Below, piece by piece: positions 39,501 through 49,329 of a stretch of 64,000 nucleotides of DNA; within the stretch, counting starts at the first letter, position 1, and each line of letters opens with the position of its first letter. The translations under genes were made by a program, and so were the position numbers. Origin of the DNA: Phallusia fumigata (lineage: Eukaryota > Chordata > Ascidiacea > Phlebobranchia > Ascidiidae); the NCBI GenBank assembly GCA_008931825.1, contig QXVZ01023286.1, forward strand, positions 3,625-67,624. Reading direction: 5' to 3'. A model generated the notes under the pieces. The model did not search any database and was not told the origin of the DNA. It saw nothing but the letters and a program-made list of their open reading frames with translations.

Positions 39501-42500
39501 CAGAGACAAAATGAGAAATATTCAAATTTTAGTCATTGTAGAATGTAGCCCAAAATTGTTTTGACACACTCTTGGCTTCTGGTCCACACACCAAGCACAT
39601 GTCTTATGTTCCGTGACAAAATTTGCTAGTGTAAGACATTTTCGGTTGAGATTAAGGCCACTACTGTTTAGTTTCGAAACTAATTTGTTGAATTTGTAAA
39701 CAAAGTGCTGAACGGCAAGAATAAAATGTCTCAGTGGCAGAATTTTTTAAACGTTGCAAATCCGATTTCGATGTGAGGTCGGAAAACGGGATTTTCCGGC
39801 AAAACATTGAACACCATTTTAAACCATGAAGTTACTAGAAATTCTATCTGCATTGTGTTTGTATGTTTTACCTATGGCTTACAGGATTTTATTTTAATTT
39901 ATTAATTTAAAGATACAAGTGAATACTTGTGTGTGACACATTCTCAACGTTTCGGCAAACGCTGTTGTCATTATCACGATAAAAATGTTTACACATAGAG
40001 AATGATATTTATCCTTTTGCCGACACTATTTGAAACCGTAAATTAAGGACAAAAATCCGATGTTTTGGTAAATATCGATTTTTAGTGCTAAAACTTTTAA
40101 CTTGATCGCCGTAACAGGAAACTCACCCGCAGTCGCTGTTACCACTTCACTGACCACATCTGAAAATCAAATAAAAGTATTAAAAAAATACGATTTAATG
40201 AATAAAGCTTACCCTTTCCACTTACAAGGATTAAACTCGTCAATCTTGGTTAGAAGCTTCAGATCATCGAGTTTCCCGGCCGAAGCCTGTAACAAAACCA
40301 CATCTTTCAATAACGCTTTACTTTACGCGTTATTTCAGGAAGAATATAAGTTGGAAGTTCAAGCGTTCGAAGTTGAATGTTTTACCCAGGCTATGAAAAG
40401 CGTATAATATCGTCTCAAATCGATGTTTTTCATTTTTAAAGTACACAATTCACGGTTTTACATATTCGCATTAAGAATATACGAGCCAATGTATTGGTGG
40501 ATAATGTTTGAACGATTTCACTATGGTGTCACCATCATGAAAATAAAGCCAAAAACGGGAATGCCTTTTTTATTCTATGATGACCCTTTTAAATGTCAAA
40601 ATATCGAAATGTTTTACACTAATATGTTGAACGCATATTTTGACTGCGATGTTATTTTTAAATTTGTCATAAATTTAAATTTAATAACGTCAAAATCCGT
40701 AAAAAGTGGCAGCACGACAAAATGATTTACATGCCCATACAAATCTTCAAAATTAACTGGATCTGATCGATTACTTAAATCAGTGTTCAAAAAAACTTCA
40801 TTGTCTAAGACGTTTGTACGAATAAATTTATTTTTTAGTACAAATCAAATGCTTCATACAGTTTTCGTTACTTACCGTTCGCAGAACCAACAGACAAACA
40901 ATAGAGACCGCATAAAACCCTCTCATTGTACTTATTTTTATCATCCACCGCTAAACAACGCAAAAACCTATAGGCCACCTTACCCCAAACCAAATACACT
41001 GCAACCAGAAAAAAATTCCAAAAAAACGTTTTCCGTGACCAACTTTCACCCGCAAACGACAACCAACTACGCCACACGTGCACGGCGCAAATGTATTAGT
41101 GAATCACGCACGGCCCGGCTGCGCTTCTTCTACGTCGACTGCTGCTAATTGCCCTCGGGCTCGCAGCCAAATTGGACGCCTTATGCGCCTGATCGAAAAG
41201 TGCGAAATTTGCGACAAGATTTCGTGGAATAATGCACATAAATACAGCATGGAACCGGATTTGTAACTGTACGTTATTTTGAACGCACGTGAATGACCTT
41301 GACGAGTTCAGATGTTTTACTTGAAGATTATGGTGTGCAAATAATGTTTTGTGCACTACTTTATTTACAGCATGACCAAATCCCAAGACAATACTTATTG
41401 TTGAAACGTTTACATTACAACTTATTCATACAAGCTATCTGGCAGTGCTGCTTTTTAATAAGGTGACTGAATTTATTCATAAAATTCCACTTAACAGTTT
41501 TTTTTATAATTATCAACCTATGGATTTAGTATTTCATAGGTGACAAAATCTTTTCATATAATTCTACTTTGTATAGAGTGCTGTAAAATTACCAACCAAG
41601 CTATTGATTTGCGTATGTAGGTGACCAAATGTATTCATTAAATTTTCTACTTTGTATACAGTGCTGAGAAAGTTAACAACCTACTGCAGCTATTACCGTA
41701 TTGCATTAACGATCTCAGGAGAACTACATTTTAAATCTTACTGTTTTTTGTATCGCATCGCAACGACCCTTGACCTTTGACCTTTAAACACCTTTATAAA
41801 AGTGATTTTCGCTAAAACAGGAAAAATTAGTCTGTGTTACCTTAGAGAAGGCGAACGTGACGAAAGTGGCCACAATAACAAATCGATTTCGCCTGAAGTC
41901 TTTTACATGGCGTCATTTCAAAATAAAGATTTAGACGGTTAGTTTTCCATGTAATGTGCGTTAAAATTACTCAGTATAGGGATACGAGAAAATATGATTG
42001 AAATTATCAGTTTTCGACTCTTAATCGCTTTCGATTGAGAAGCTGTTAAAAATGGGACTAGGTGGGATAGAACGTGAAATTAAAACACGAATTTTTCATA
42101 AACAAGTATTACTTTGCCTTGACGACAAAGTTTAGTTAAATCTTGAGAGTTGGGGCCATGCTGCGATTTTTATGATTCAAACCAGGCAAATAAATAGAGA
42201 CAAAATCACAACATGGGCTAAACTAGGTCTGCGGATGCAGATTTAGGAAGCCGTGTACATGTAAATTAAGGAACAAGTAATGGCGACAGGACACTGATGC
42301 AAAATTTTGGCTTTATAAAAAGCGTGTAAGAACAAGGAAGTCGTCAAACAATTGACATTACACTCAACTTTAAGTTGCAATTCAATGGAAAATTACCCGA
42401 TAAAACTTTCTGTTGTGTAATTAAAGAAAGACTTGGACTCACTGGCGGTCGTTAGTAAAGCAAAGTCGGTAATGCGTCCGGAAATAGCAAAAGGTTGTGC

Positions 42501-43348
42501 ACTCCTGGGCTGACCCATAAAAATTCTACGATCTAGTACCTGACCATCCAAAGTTTACACGTACAATGAATAAGCCAACTAAAGTTTGCAAAACATTTTG
42601 CAAGGCAAAAGTTTTCTTCGATTTGTCATACCAATCAAATACTTTCAATTTGGCAGATACCGTGAGTGACGTATAACACTGCGCAATATCACTGTGCAGT
42701 GACGTCAAAGTGCATGGCATTTGTTTTATCATGCGACAGATGAGTTTCCGTTGCAATTAGAGCGCCGGTTTGCAATTATCGACGCGATGTGCGTGCTAGT
42801 CTATCATTTCCAGATGCGCGTTAATGATTTTCCTGTTACGTGTAAAGTCAATTTGCTGTGATCGCTTTGGTCCCGAAAGTTCTGAATGGAAAATCTAGTT
42901 GAATTTGCATACATCCAAACCTATTTTTAAAATATCGAGGACATACATAAGCTTCAAGTTTAAAATCTAGCAAATAATAAACGACCACAGCTTTATTGGA
43001 GTAGAATTGCTCTACGGGTTATAAGGGTTTCCTTTGTTTAACTTGATTTTGGAAAAAAATTACTACCGCAAAATTCAGGCTTTGTTACTTGACCTAACAA
43101 GGGTTATTATTAATTTTCTCTCATAACATAAATTTCTACTTTGGCGAATGAAAAACGTTAAATTTACCGTGGATCGGAAGACGTTGGCCTCATTCCAATG
43201 AGAAGACCCGGCAGATGTGACCTGAAAAAACCAGAAATCGTTAATAAAAATGTAAACAATTTTATTTTGTCAATTTCGAGTTATTTACCTGTAAACAAGC
43301 TGCAGATAACAACAACAGTCTCCACACATTTAAAATTGTGGCCAACAT
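27588..43348 (-). CDS. Secreted protein with seven tandem LCCL domains, 24 exons
   Basis: Exons in transcript order: 43348-43289 (signal peptide MLATILNVWRLLLLSAACLQ), 43221-43168, 42509-42443. Then seven units of linker, LCCL-a and LCCL-b follow: 40159-40127, 39273-39115, 38913-38791; 38102-38070, 37458-37300, 37041-36919; 34736-34704, 33957-33799, 33269-33147; 33040-33008, 32154-31990, 31699-31577; 31118-31086, 30705-30559, 30388-30251; 30180-30148, 29688-29536, 29046-28921; 28846-28814, 28257-28099, 27712-27588 (TGA). All splice phases agree, giving about 797 residues. LCCL-a exons carry the C, CPxGC and C-AAIH signatures; LCCL-b exons carry GG-V-V and NGI/NDV-S. LCCL modules occur in Limulus factor C, cochlin and CRISPLD proteins, where roles in matrix, lipid binding or immunity have been proposed. 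No von Willebrand, CAP, CUB or protease domain and no C-terminal anchor is visible. Unit five is degenerate, without AAIH. Exon three (42509-42443) is the least certain. Confidence 0.88.
29811..30048. mobile_element. hAT-type MITE, 238 bp, in an LCCL-gene intron
   Basis: The left end CGGGGGTTTTAACC and the right end GGTTAAAAACCACTG form imperfect inverted repeats of the CAGTGGTTTTTAACC class. Flanking octamers are ATTTATTG (29803-29810) and GTTTATTG (30049-30056), seven of eight matching. It lies between the sixth-unit linker exon and the following LCCL-a exon and does not touch splice sites. It has no coding content. Confidence 0.7.
35385..35508. repeat. Dispersed repeat fragment with hammerhead-like core (copy 1)
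   Basis: Opens with a 45-bp motif (GTGATTATGGATTAAGC) that recurs at 36073-36116. It ends at 35475-35508 with a segment whose minus strand reads CTGATGATGACAACAG then TTTCGAAACGT, similar to the segments at 36694-36723 and 39945-39979. All three face the same way. The CTGATGA-hairpin-GAAAC order resembles hammerhead ribozymes carried by Penelope-like and related retroelements; the assignment is tentative. It lies in an LCCL-gene intron. Confidence 0.4.
36694..36723 (-). repeat. Hammerhead-like hairpin repeat (copy 2)
   Basis: The minus strand reads TTGATGACAACGGCGTTT then GCCGAAACGTC. A perfect CGGC-GCCG helix separates TGATGA from GAAAC. The first core base differs from the hammerhead consensus (T for C), and four unpaired bases precede the helix, so self-cleavage is doubtful. 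Intronic, in the LCCL gene. Confidence 0.4.
39945..39979 (-). repeat. Hammerhead-like hairpin repeat (copy 3)
   Basis: The minus strand reads AATGACAACAGCGTTT then GCCGAAACGTTG, the same family as copy 2 with a more damaged core. It is intronic, upstream of the first LCCL-a exon. Confidence 0.4.
40160..42442. other. Long LCCL-gene intron, no exon recognised
   Basis: About 2.3 kb between the N-terminal exons and the first LCCL unit. It contains the ~88-bp degenerate tandem repeat and short ORFs on both strands, with no family match and no good splice context. A short stretch near 40439-40480 resembles 46786-46830 and is probably another dispersed repeat. An extra N-terminal exon could hide here. 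Confidence 0.4.
41449..41700. repeat. Degenerate tandem repeat, ~88-bp period, three units
   Basis: The motifs AGGTGAC, then A-TTCAT-AAATT-TACTTTGTATA-AGTGCTG, recur about three times with many differences, each unit also carrying a TTA-CAACC segment. It lies in the long intron between the third and fourth exons of the LCCL gene. Confidence 0.6.
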
Positions 43349-43969
43349 TTTTTGTGTCTGTGACTTTACTGCGATACAGTTCTGAATTTGATTCAACTAA
43401 ACCGAACGTTTTTCGTACGTCACAAGCAGAAATATCTGAAAATAATTCAAACAAAAAAAGGAATGTTATAGATTTGGTTTACACACGACTTCACTAATAG
43501 CCTTTTTTACATTTCAAATTTAAACAATTTACAAAAATTCTATTATGAGTCTCTTCATTCTTTTGCATGAAAAATATGAAAAAATCTACATACATATTTA
43601 GTTGGCGGCATAACGTGTAACGCATTACTACGAGTTTTAAAAACCTTACTTAATAACAAACTAATAGCGATAGTTCATATTCATTTCTACACTTAATATT
43701 AAACTAGTTTTGTAGAAAAAATACCACCTGAAGGCCTACGTTAACTGCCTGAACCGCCTGATAAATTAAAAATTCCAACCACTTCTCAAAACAATTCCCT
43801 GCGAATCGAAACTTTCGAAGCTTAAATCCAGCTTAATCCATGCAATTCCCTTATGTCAGCCTCGGGTCCTTGCCGCCACGCTTTTATACACGCGGGGAAT
43901 TACAAAAAACAAATGTTGATGACACACACACGCGGTTTCGCGGTCAGTGCTAGAGTTTCTCGTGCAGAG

Positions 43970-44245
43970 GTCACAGAAATTACGCAACAATTTTCACGCG
44001 GTTTCGTTGAGCAATAATTCATCTCTGTGACGATATGCGGTCCAACGGTTTTTGCGTTGTGATTGGCAGCTGATTAGGTGTAAAGTCCCTTTCTGCCCGA
44101 ATGTATTTGCGCAGCTAAGGATCAAGTGAGTTTGATACCGTGTGACTGGATGGCAAGGCAAAGGTAGGATTTAATTCACAATCTTAGAAAGTGAAACATG
44201 GAAAGCTTTCAAAAAAATACAATTCAAGATGCAAAAAAGTTTACC
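43970..44245. repeat. ~270-bp dispersed direct repeat, copy 1
   Basis: Runs from CACAGAAATTACGCAA through TTTTCACGCGGTTT to AAAAGTTTACC and matches 45892-46160 in the same orientation with many substitutions. It lies between the divergent LCCL and sulfotransferase genes. It has no coding content and no inverted termini were identified. Confidence 0.8.
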
Positions 44246-45130
44246 AAACGAGCCTTGAAAACCAATTGATTTGTTTTACTCTGTAAAGAGGAAAAGTTCT
44301 TTATCTGAAGATCTTCAAATACCCTGGCGGCATAATACACATATTCTTCAGGCAGAAAACGCAAGATTGGGTTACATTCAAATTGAAACTTAATCAACGG
44401 CGCCCACTTCTGGCAACACTACAGTTTGTGAACTTCGCTACACCTAAACAATGACGCTGTGTTTATAAATATTAGCTAGGCGACATGACAAAAATTGTTG
44501 CATGCGAAAAACCCGCGTTTAGGCGAGGTCATACCGTCTTATTACACGGGGATTTGCAAGCTTAAAGATGTTTTTGTAACAGCTTTGCGCAGTCGAGCGT
44601 TGCTATTTGTTTTACAAGTCTACCAAAACCAAAAACCAAAAATTGACTTAACACCTCTAGTAATACAAACTTGCACATGGTAAAATTGACCTCACGGCAC
44701 TACCAGCACCAAAAACGCACTGTCATGGTTGACTGCACAAAGCACGATTGGGAATTTATTTCATGACCTACATGTGTTTCCATTCGTGTTTACCTAACGT
44801 ACACTGTGTCGTCTTATCGCCTTTGTTACCTCATTAGTACCTTGCAAGAGTTAATTTAAATGTTGGTTTTAACGGGACATGTATAGGGAAAGAGAGGTGT
44901 ACACGTCATACAAGCTAATTGATATGGAGAAACCGCATTGACAGTGACAAATTGGTTGTGCAGAGTGTATATGTCAAGTCAGTATGTAGTATTTACATGA
45001 GTATTCCACTAGTACAGCATGTAACTTACATTTTTTTGTATTTTCTATACAGAGTCTATAGTAGAAAGAATAGTGTAAAAATCTAGTTTGGGTTAAGCAA
45101 AGCTATTTAACAGTTAGCTACAGGCAAAGC
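44246..45130. promoter_or_regulatory. Upstream region of the sulfotransferase gene
   Basis: Noncoding DNA between two divergent genes, presumably holding the promoters of both. No core promoter element can be named with confidence. Confidence 0.3.
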
Positions 45131-47798
45131 ATGCATGCCGTAACAAATATAATTCCTTACCAGGGTTTAGGGCAGGTTAAAATGCAAAAGTTTTGCTTTA
45201 CCAACATTCGAGTAGTGGCGTCGGTAATTATTGCGTGCTTGCTGTACATTGGAATGGTGGTGAAGTTCGACTTTTTAAGTAGGTCCAGCATGACCGACCA
45301 GTGGCCACTAAAACCTTCGCAGGAATTATTAAAAAATTCGTTGGATACGAACCATCCAATAGACAGAAAAGAATGGAAAGATCTTAAGCCTCAAAAAAAC
45401 CTGAGAAATCCGAAGGATTCGACAGTCCCTAAAATAGACCCGGAACAAGCAAAGAGACAAAATCAGAAAGACGCTAAGGACTCGAACAATCCATCTGAAA
45501 CAAAAGAACTAAACATGAATACACAGTCAGATGCGATAGAACCGGTTCCACCTACCGATGCTGTTATTCTGTTGTCGCAAATGCGATCCGGATCCAGTGT
45601 TTTAGGCGAAATTTTTAACCAACGAATAAACGTGAGCTTTTTCTACGAACCTCTCTACCCCTTCGGTGACAAAACTTGCCCACAAATGAGCGACGATCGG
45701 GTAAGAGTTCTGGAAAAGATCAGCAAATGTCGTTTTGACCTCGACGAGCATTACAAGAAGGCGTACGCCGCAAGTCAACTCACGGACAGCTTTGCCAAGT
45801 AAGTATCCGTTAATAAAACGTTAGTTCTGGACTTGAAACCCGGAATTTAACGTTTAGATGCGTTATCCTTACCAAGAGTTCTGGTAAAAGCATCACAGAA
45901 ATTACGCAATAATTTTCACGCGGTTTGTTGAGCATTTTTGTCTTTGTGTTGCAATGTGGTCCAATGGCAATGTGGTCCAACCGTATAAAGCCCTCTTTGT
46001 GCCCGAAACGCAGATTGTTTTTGCTTGACAAAAGATAAGGTAACTTTCGTACGGTTTGATGGGATGAAAAGGCATAGGCAAGATATAATTTACAATCAAG
46101 GGAAGTGAAACATGTAAAGGCTTGACAAATATGAAAATTCAAGATGCATGAAAATTTACCAATAAAGTTTGATGCGTTATCCTTACAAACAGGTCTGTTT
46201 CAAAACACTTAAATCCAGTAAAAACTAGGAGCGCTTTTTCCCGAAAGAACAGATAAAAACGAAAATCGCTAAACACAAAAACTGTTATACTTTTCCTAGT
46301 TTCAACATTTTCCACACCGGGTTCACATACGGATTGAGACATGTATTAAAGTGCAAAACAAAAAAATTCACCATACTTACAGATGCATGAAGACGAAGAT
46401 CTGCTTCACAGTTCATCCAAAGTGCAGCCGCTTCCTCAGTCGCGACACGAACATCTGCAAAGTAAACGCAAGAGATCAGCAAATTTGCCCAGAGCCAATG
46501 AACACTAAAGCTCTATCAAAACATTGCAACACTAGTTTGTTACGGGCAATGAAGGTAATCTACCTCTGCGAGTTGGAATCTCTTCTTCCTTTGCTGATGG
46601 ACCCTACCGCCAACGTCAAAGTACTGCATCTCGTCCGTGATCCCCGCGCCACTGTCAATTCACGCGTAGCGGAGATGAGGGGTTACAAGTCGGGAGAAAA
46701 TCCTGTCGATATTGTTCGGTAAATTTTGGAATTTCGTTTTACTGTTTTGCATAAAATAAACGTGTTGTGTATTTTGTGCATTTATGTACACAATTCACGG
46801 TTTTAAATAGTCCCAATAAGAAGATGCAGACCGCAATCAGGATCATGACAACAATGCTTGTGGCTTGTATCTTTCTTGTTTTTGTATTGCTGGTAATCTG
46901 TCTGAATTTGGTACTTACAGATTTAAAATACAAACGATGGAGATATTACCCAAAGAAACGTATTAGGCAATCTTAAAATCAGTTAAGACAGCCTTTCGGC
47001 CAAATAGTTCTGGTCGCTAGACCAACGTTCTGGTCGCTACCGACATAAATTCCCTCATCGGTACAACTCGGAGATTCACTTGTTCAAAACCTCTGCGATA
47101 CAAAAAACAAATAAGACTGTAAAATAAATAAATATCCAGAACTAATCGGTTGCAGAAAATTTAAACAAAGCGCACACGAGATTGCACACAATGTGCACAA
47201 AAACTGCCCTAAAATAAAATAACTTACTTTGTTAGGTTTAATCAGCGATAGTAGTTAGAGTTTTGCTGCTTGTTTTATGTTGTTGGATCTGATAATGCTA
47301 AACGTGAACTTAATGACAGCCCCTAACTCTCTTCTTCTGTGCAGTGAAACGGCATCCCAAATTTGCGGACGCCTCTCGAACAACGTCAAGTTCGCTGATG
47401 ACGTCATAGCTGGTGACGCCGCGCTGCGACAGAAGTACATGCGCATCAGACACGAGGACTTCGCACTGGACGCCGTAAGGGCCGCTCAGGCTGTTTACAA
47501 CTTCGTGGGCATCAACATGACTGTCAAAATGCGAGAATGGGTCGAGAAAGCCACTTCGACAAGAAACGCCGAGGTCCTATCGGTGAAAGATACGCAAAGC
47601 ACTTCAAGGGACCCACATTACGTCGTGTCCGCATGGAGGAAAAAGTTATCGTTCGGGGACGTGGATGCCATACAACAAGTTTGCGAGGAAGCACTCTTTC
47701 GACTGAATTATTGGGGTTTTGAAAACGAAAAACAACTAAAAGACCTGAAAAATCACCAGTCGTTCGTCCTTAAAACGTTTTCTGACAAATCATTTTAA
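45131..47798 (+). CDS. Golgi carbohydrate 6-O-sulfotransferase (CHST1/3-like), three exons
   Basis: Exons 45131-45798, 46383-46718 and 47345-47798 join in phase (2,2) and give about 485 residues. It is a type II membrane protein: a short cytosolic tail, a membrane anchor near residues 27-45 (VVASVIIACLLYIGMVV), a lysine-rich stalk, then a luminal catalytic domain. The PAPS 5'-phosphosulfate loop is visible as LLSQMRSGSSVLGE and the 3'-phosphate site as LHLVRDPRATVNSR. The conserved RHEDFALD segment and a W-C end motif (VCEEALFRLNYWGF) follow. This family transfers sulfate from PAPS to C6 of Gal, GalNAc or GlcNAc on glycans; which sugar cannot be told from sequence alone. A second ATG at codon 18 is a possible alternative start. 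A dispersed repeat sits in the first intron. Confidence 0.88.
45892..46160. repeat. ~270-bp dispersed direct repeat, copy 2
   Basis: Second member of the family at 43970-44245, inside the first intron of the sulfotransferase gene and in the same orientation. A short local duplication (CAATGTGGTCCAA twice) is private to this copy. Confidence 0.8.
46824..46976 (+). other. Intronic 50-codon ORF with one membrane segment
   Basis: In the second intron of the sulfotransferase gene. The frame runs from MQTAIRIMTT through a roughly 20-residue hydrophobic stretch (MLVACIFLVFVLLVICLNLV) to a basic tail. It may be chance in AT-rich DNA. No family was recognised and it is not called as a gene. Confidence 0.15.
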
Positions 47799-49329
47799 CT
47801 ATTCGGTGTGAGTTATTCTAAAATACTTTTCAGCGCGCAGCTTTGAACCCGAACTAGCGCCGTACTCTATAAACATGTTGTAAAAGTCGTTGGTTTGGCT
47901 GACTTTTTACATTTAAAGTAACTTTTTGTTGAACAGATATGTTTTAACTATATATACTGCTGTGGAAGAATAGCATGTAGTTGTGTTTTTCGGGCCGTCT
48001 ATTTAAGCATTTGCAGAAGGTATGTTGCAAGGGTAACTACAAAAAGTTGAATATACAAAACCAACTGCGGTTTGGCAACAACCAAAACCGCGCTAAACGT
48101 CTAAACTAATGTTGACTGAACTCAACCACCACACAGCTTATGTTGCCAATACATTAGTTATGCAGACAGTTCTCCATTATCTCTACAAAAGACTTACATA
48201 CATCCAAGCCGATTCTCTTTTTACTGATTGATATTTCCAACCAAACAAAAGTTACAAGTATCTTACGGTAATTGACAGACGCATCAGCAGCTGATGATCT
48301 TACAGGTAAGAAGGCTTAACTGCTGTAGCACCATATACACAGCTGCACCAAATCATTATCAGAAAATGTTCTGCAAAATGGTTGCAGCAGCATCACTGAC
48401 ATACAGAAGCGTTCCGTTTAAAAAAAGAGTGAGGCGCGTTTTTGTTGGGCGCGCGCTTAATTACTTGCCAGGCAAGAAGCGTTTGAAGCGCCTCTGATTA
48501 CGTTGATTGAAATAAATGAAAACATTTGGAGGTTTTCTGCCAGCCTATGTGAAGCCCAGGAACATTAAAAACATTATTATTTGTTGTTTGTTTTATGCAT
48601 TACATGGGTTATCATACTCTTCGCTGCATAACACTCGCACTAAATTTGTTGAGGCCACCAAGGTACGAACCCTATTTACAGTATTTTCATAAATACAGGG
48701 AAACCGGCGACTTTGCTGTCTAACGTTACCAGGTCATGAAAGCCGCGGTCGTCGTTGTTGTATTTTTCTGACAGGAAACGCATAGGTTTGTTCCACTGTT
48801 GGTCGTTTAGTTTTCAATATTGGACGATTTAGTTAGTCTCTATCACAGCTTACTGCAAGAGGCTGGTTGCAGTATATGTTAAGACCTTAGGGTATTATCG
48901 CGTATGCATTTTTGATTTGAGGGTTTATCGTGATACAACAGTTGCTGGGTGTTTTCAGCATGGCAGTACGCCATTTTGGAATGCTTTTTTTACTTTTAAG
49001 ATAATTTAATCGTTTTGAATTAGGATGACACTATTTGAAACGCCAATATTTGGGCGCAAACGAGTTTCGTGACTTTTCAACCTATACAGTAATTTGGCTA
49101 CACCTCTGGGATTCGTCATCATGACAGGTAATTGCTTCTCAGTCTTATATCTGGGATAACAACATTTTGACAAGAAAATGAGGACAATTAAATCTTTTAA
49201 TATTGATTCGTACGAGGAAAGTGGGAATAAGGAACGCAACGATCGGGCGAAGGAAAAACGACGCATATTATCGGGAACGGAATATAAAAAGTTTGAAGAA
49301 GAAAGGTGAAGTGGATAGTTTCGAGCAGC
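47799..49329. other. Convergent intergenic region
   Basis: Lies between the 3' ends of the sulfotransferase (plus) and phosphodiesterase (minus) genes and should hold both 3' UTRs. No further coding sequence was recognised. The short palindrome CTTGCCAGGCAAG occurs near 48464-48476. Confidence 0.4.
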
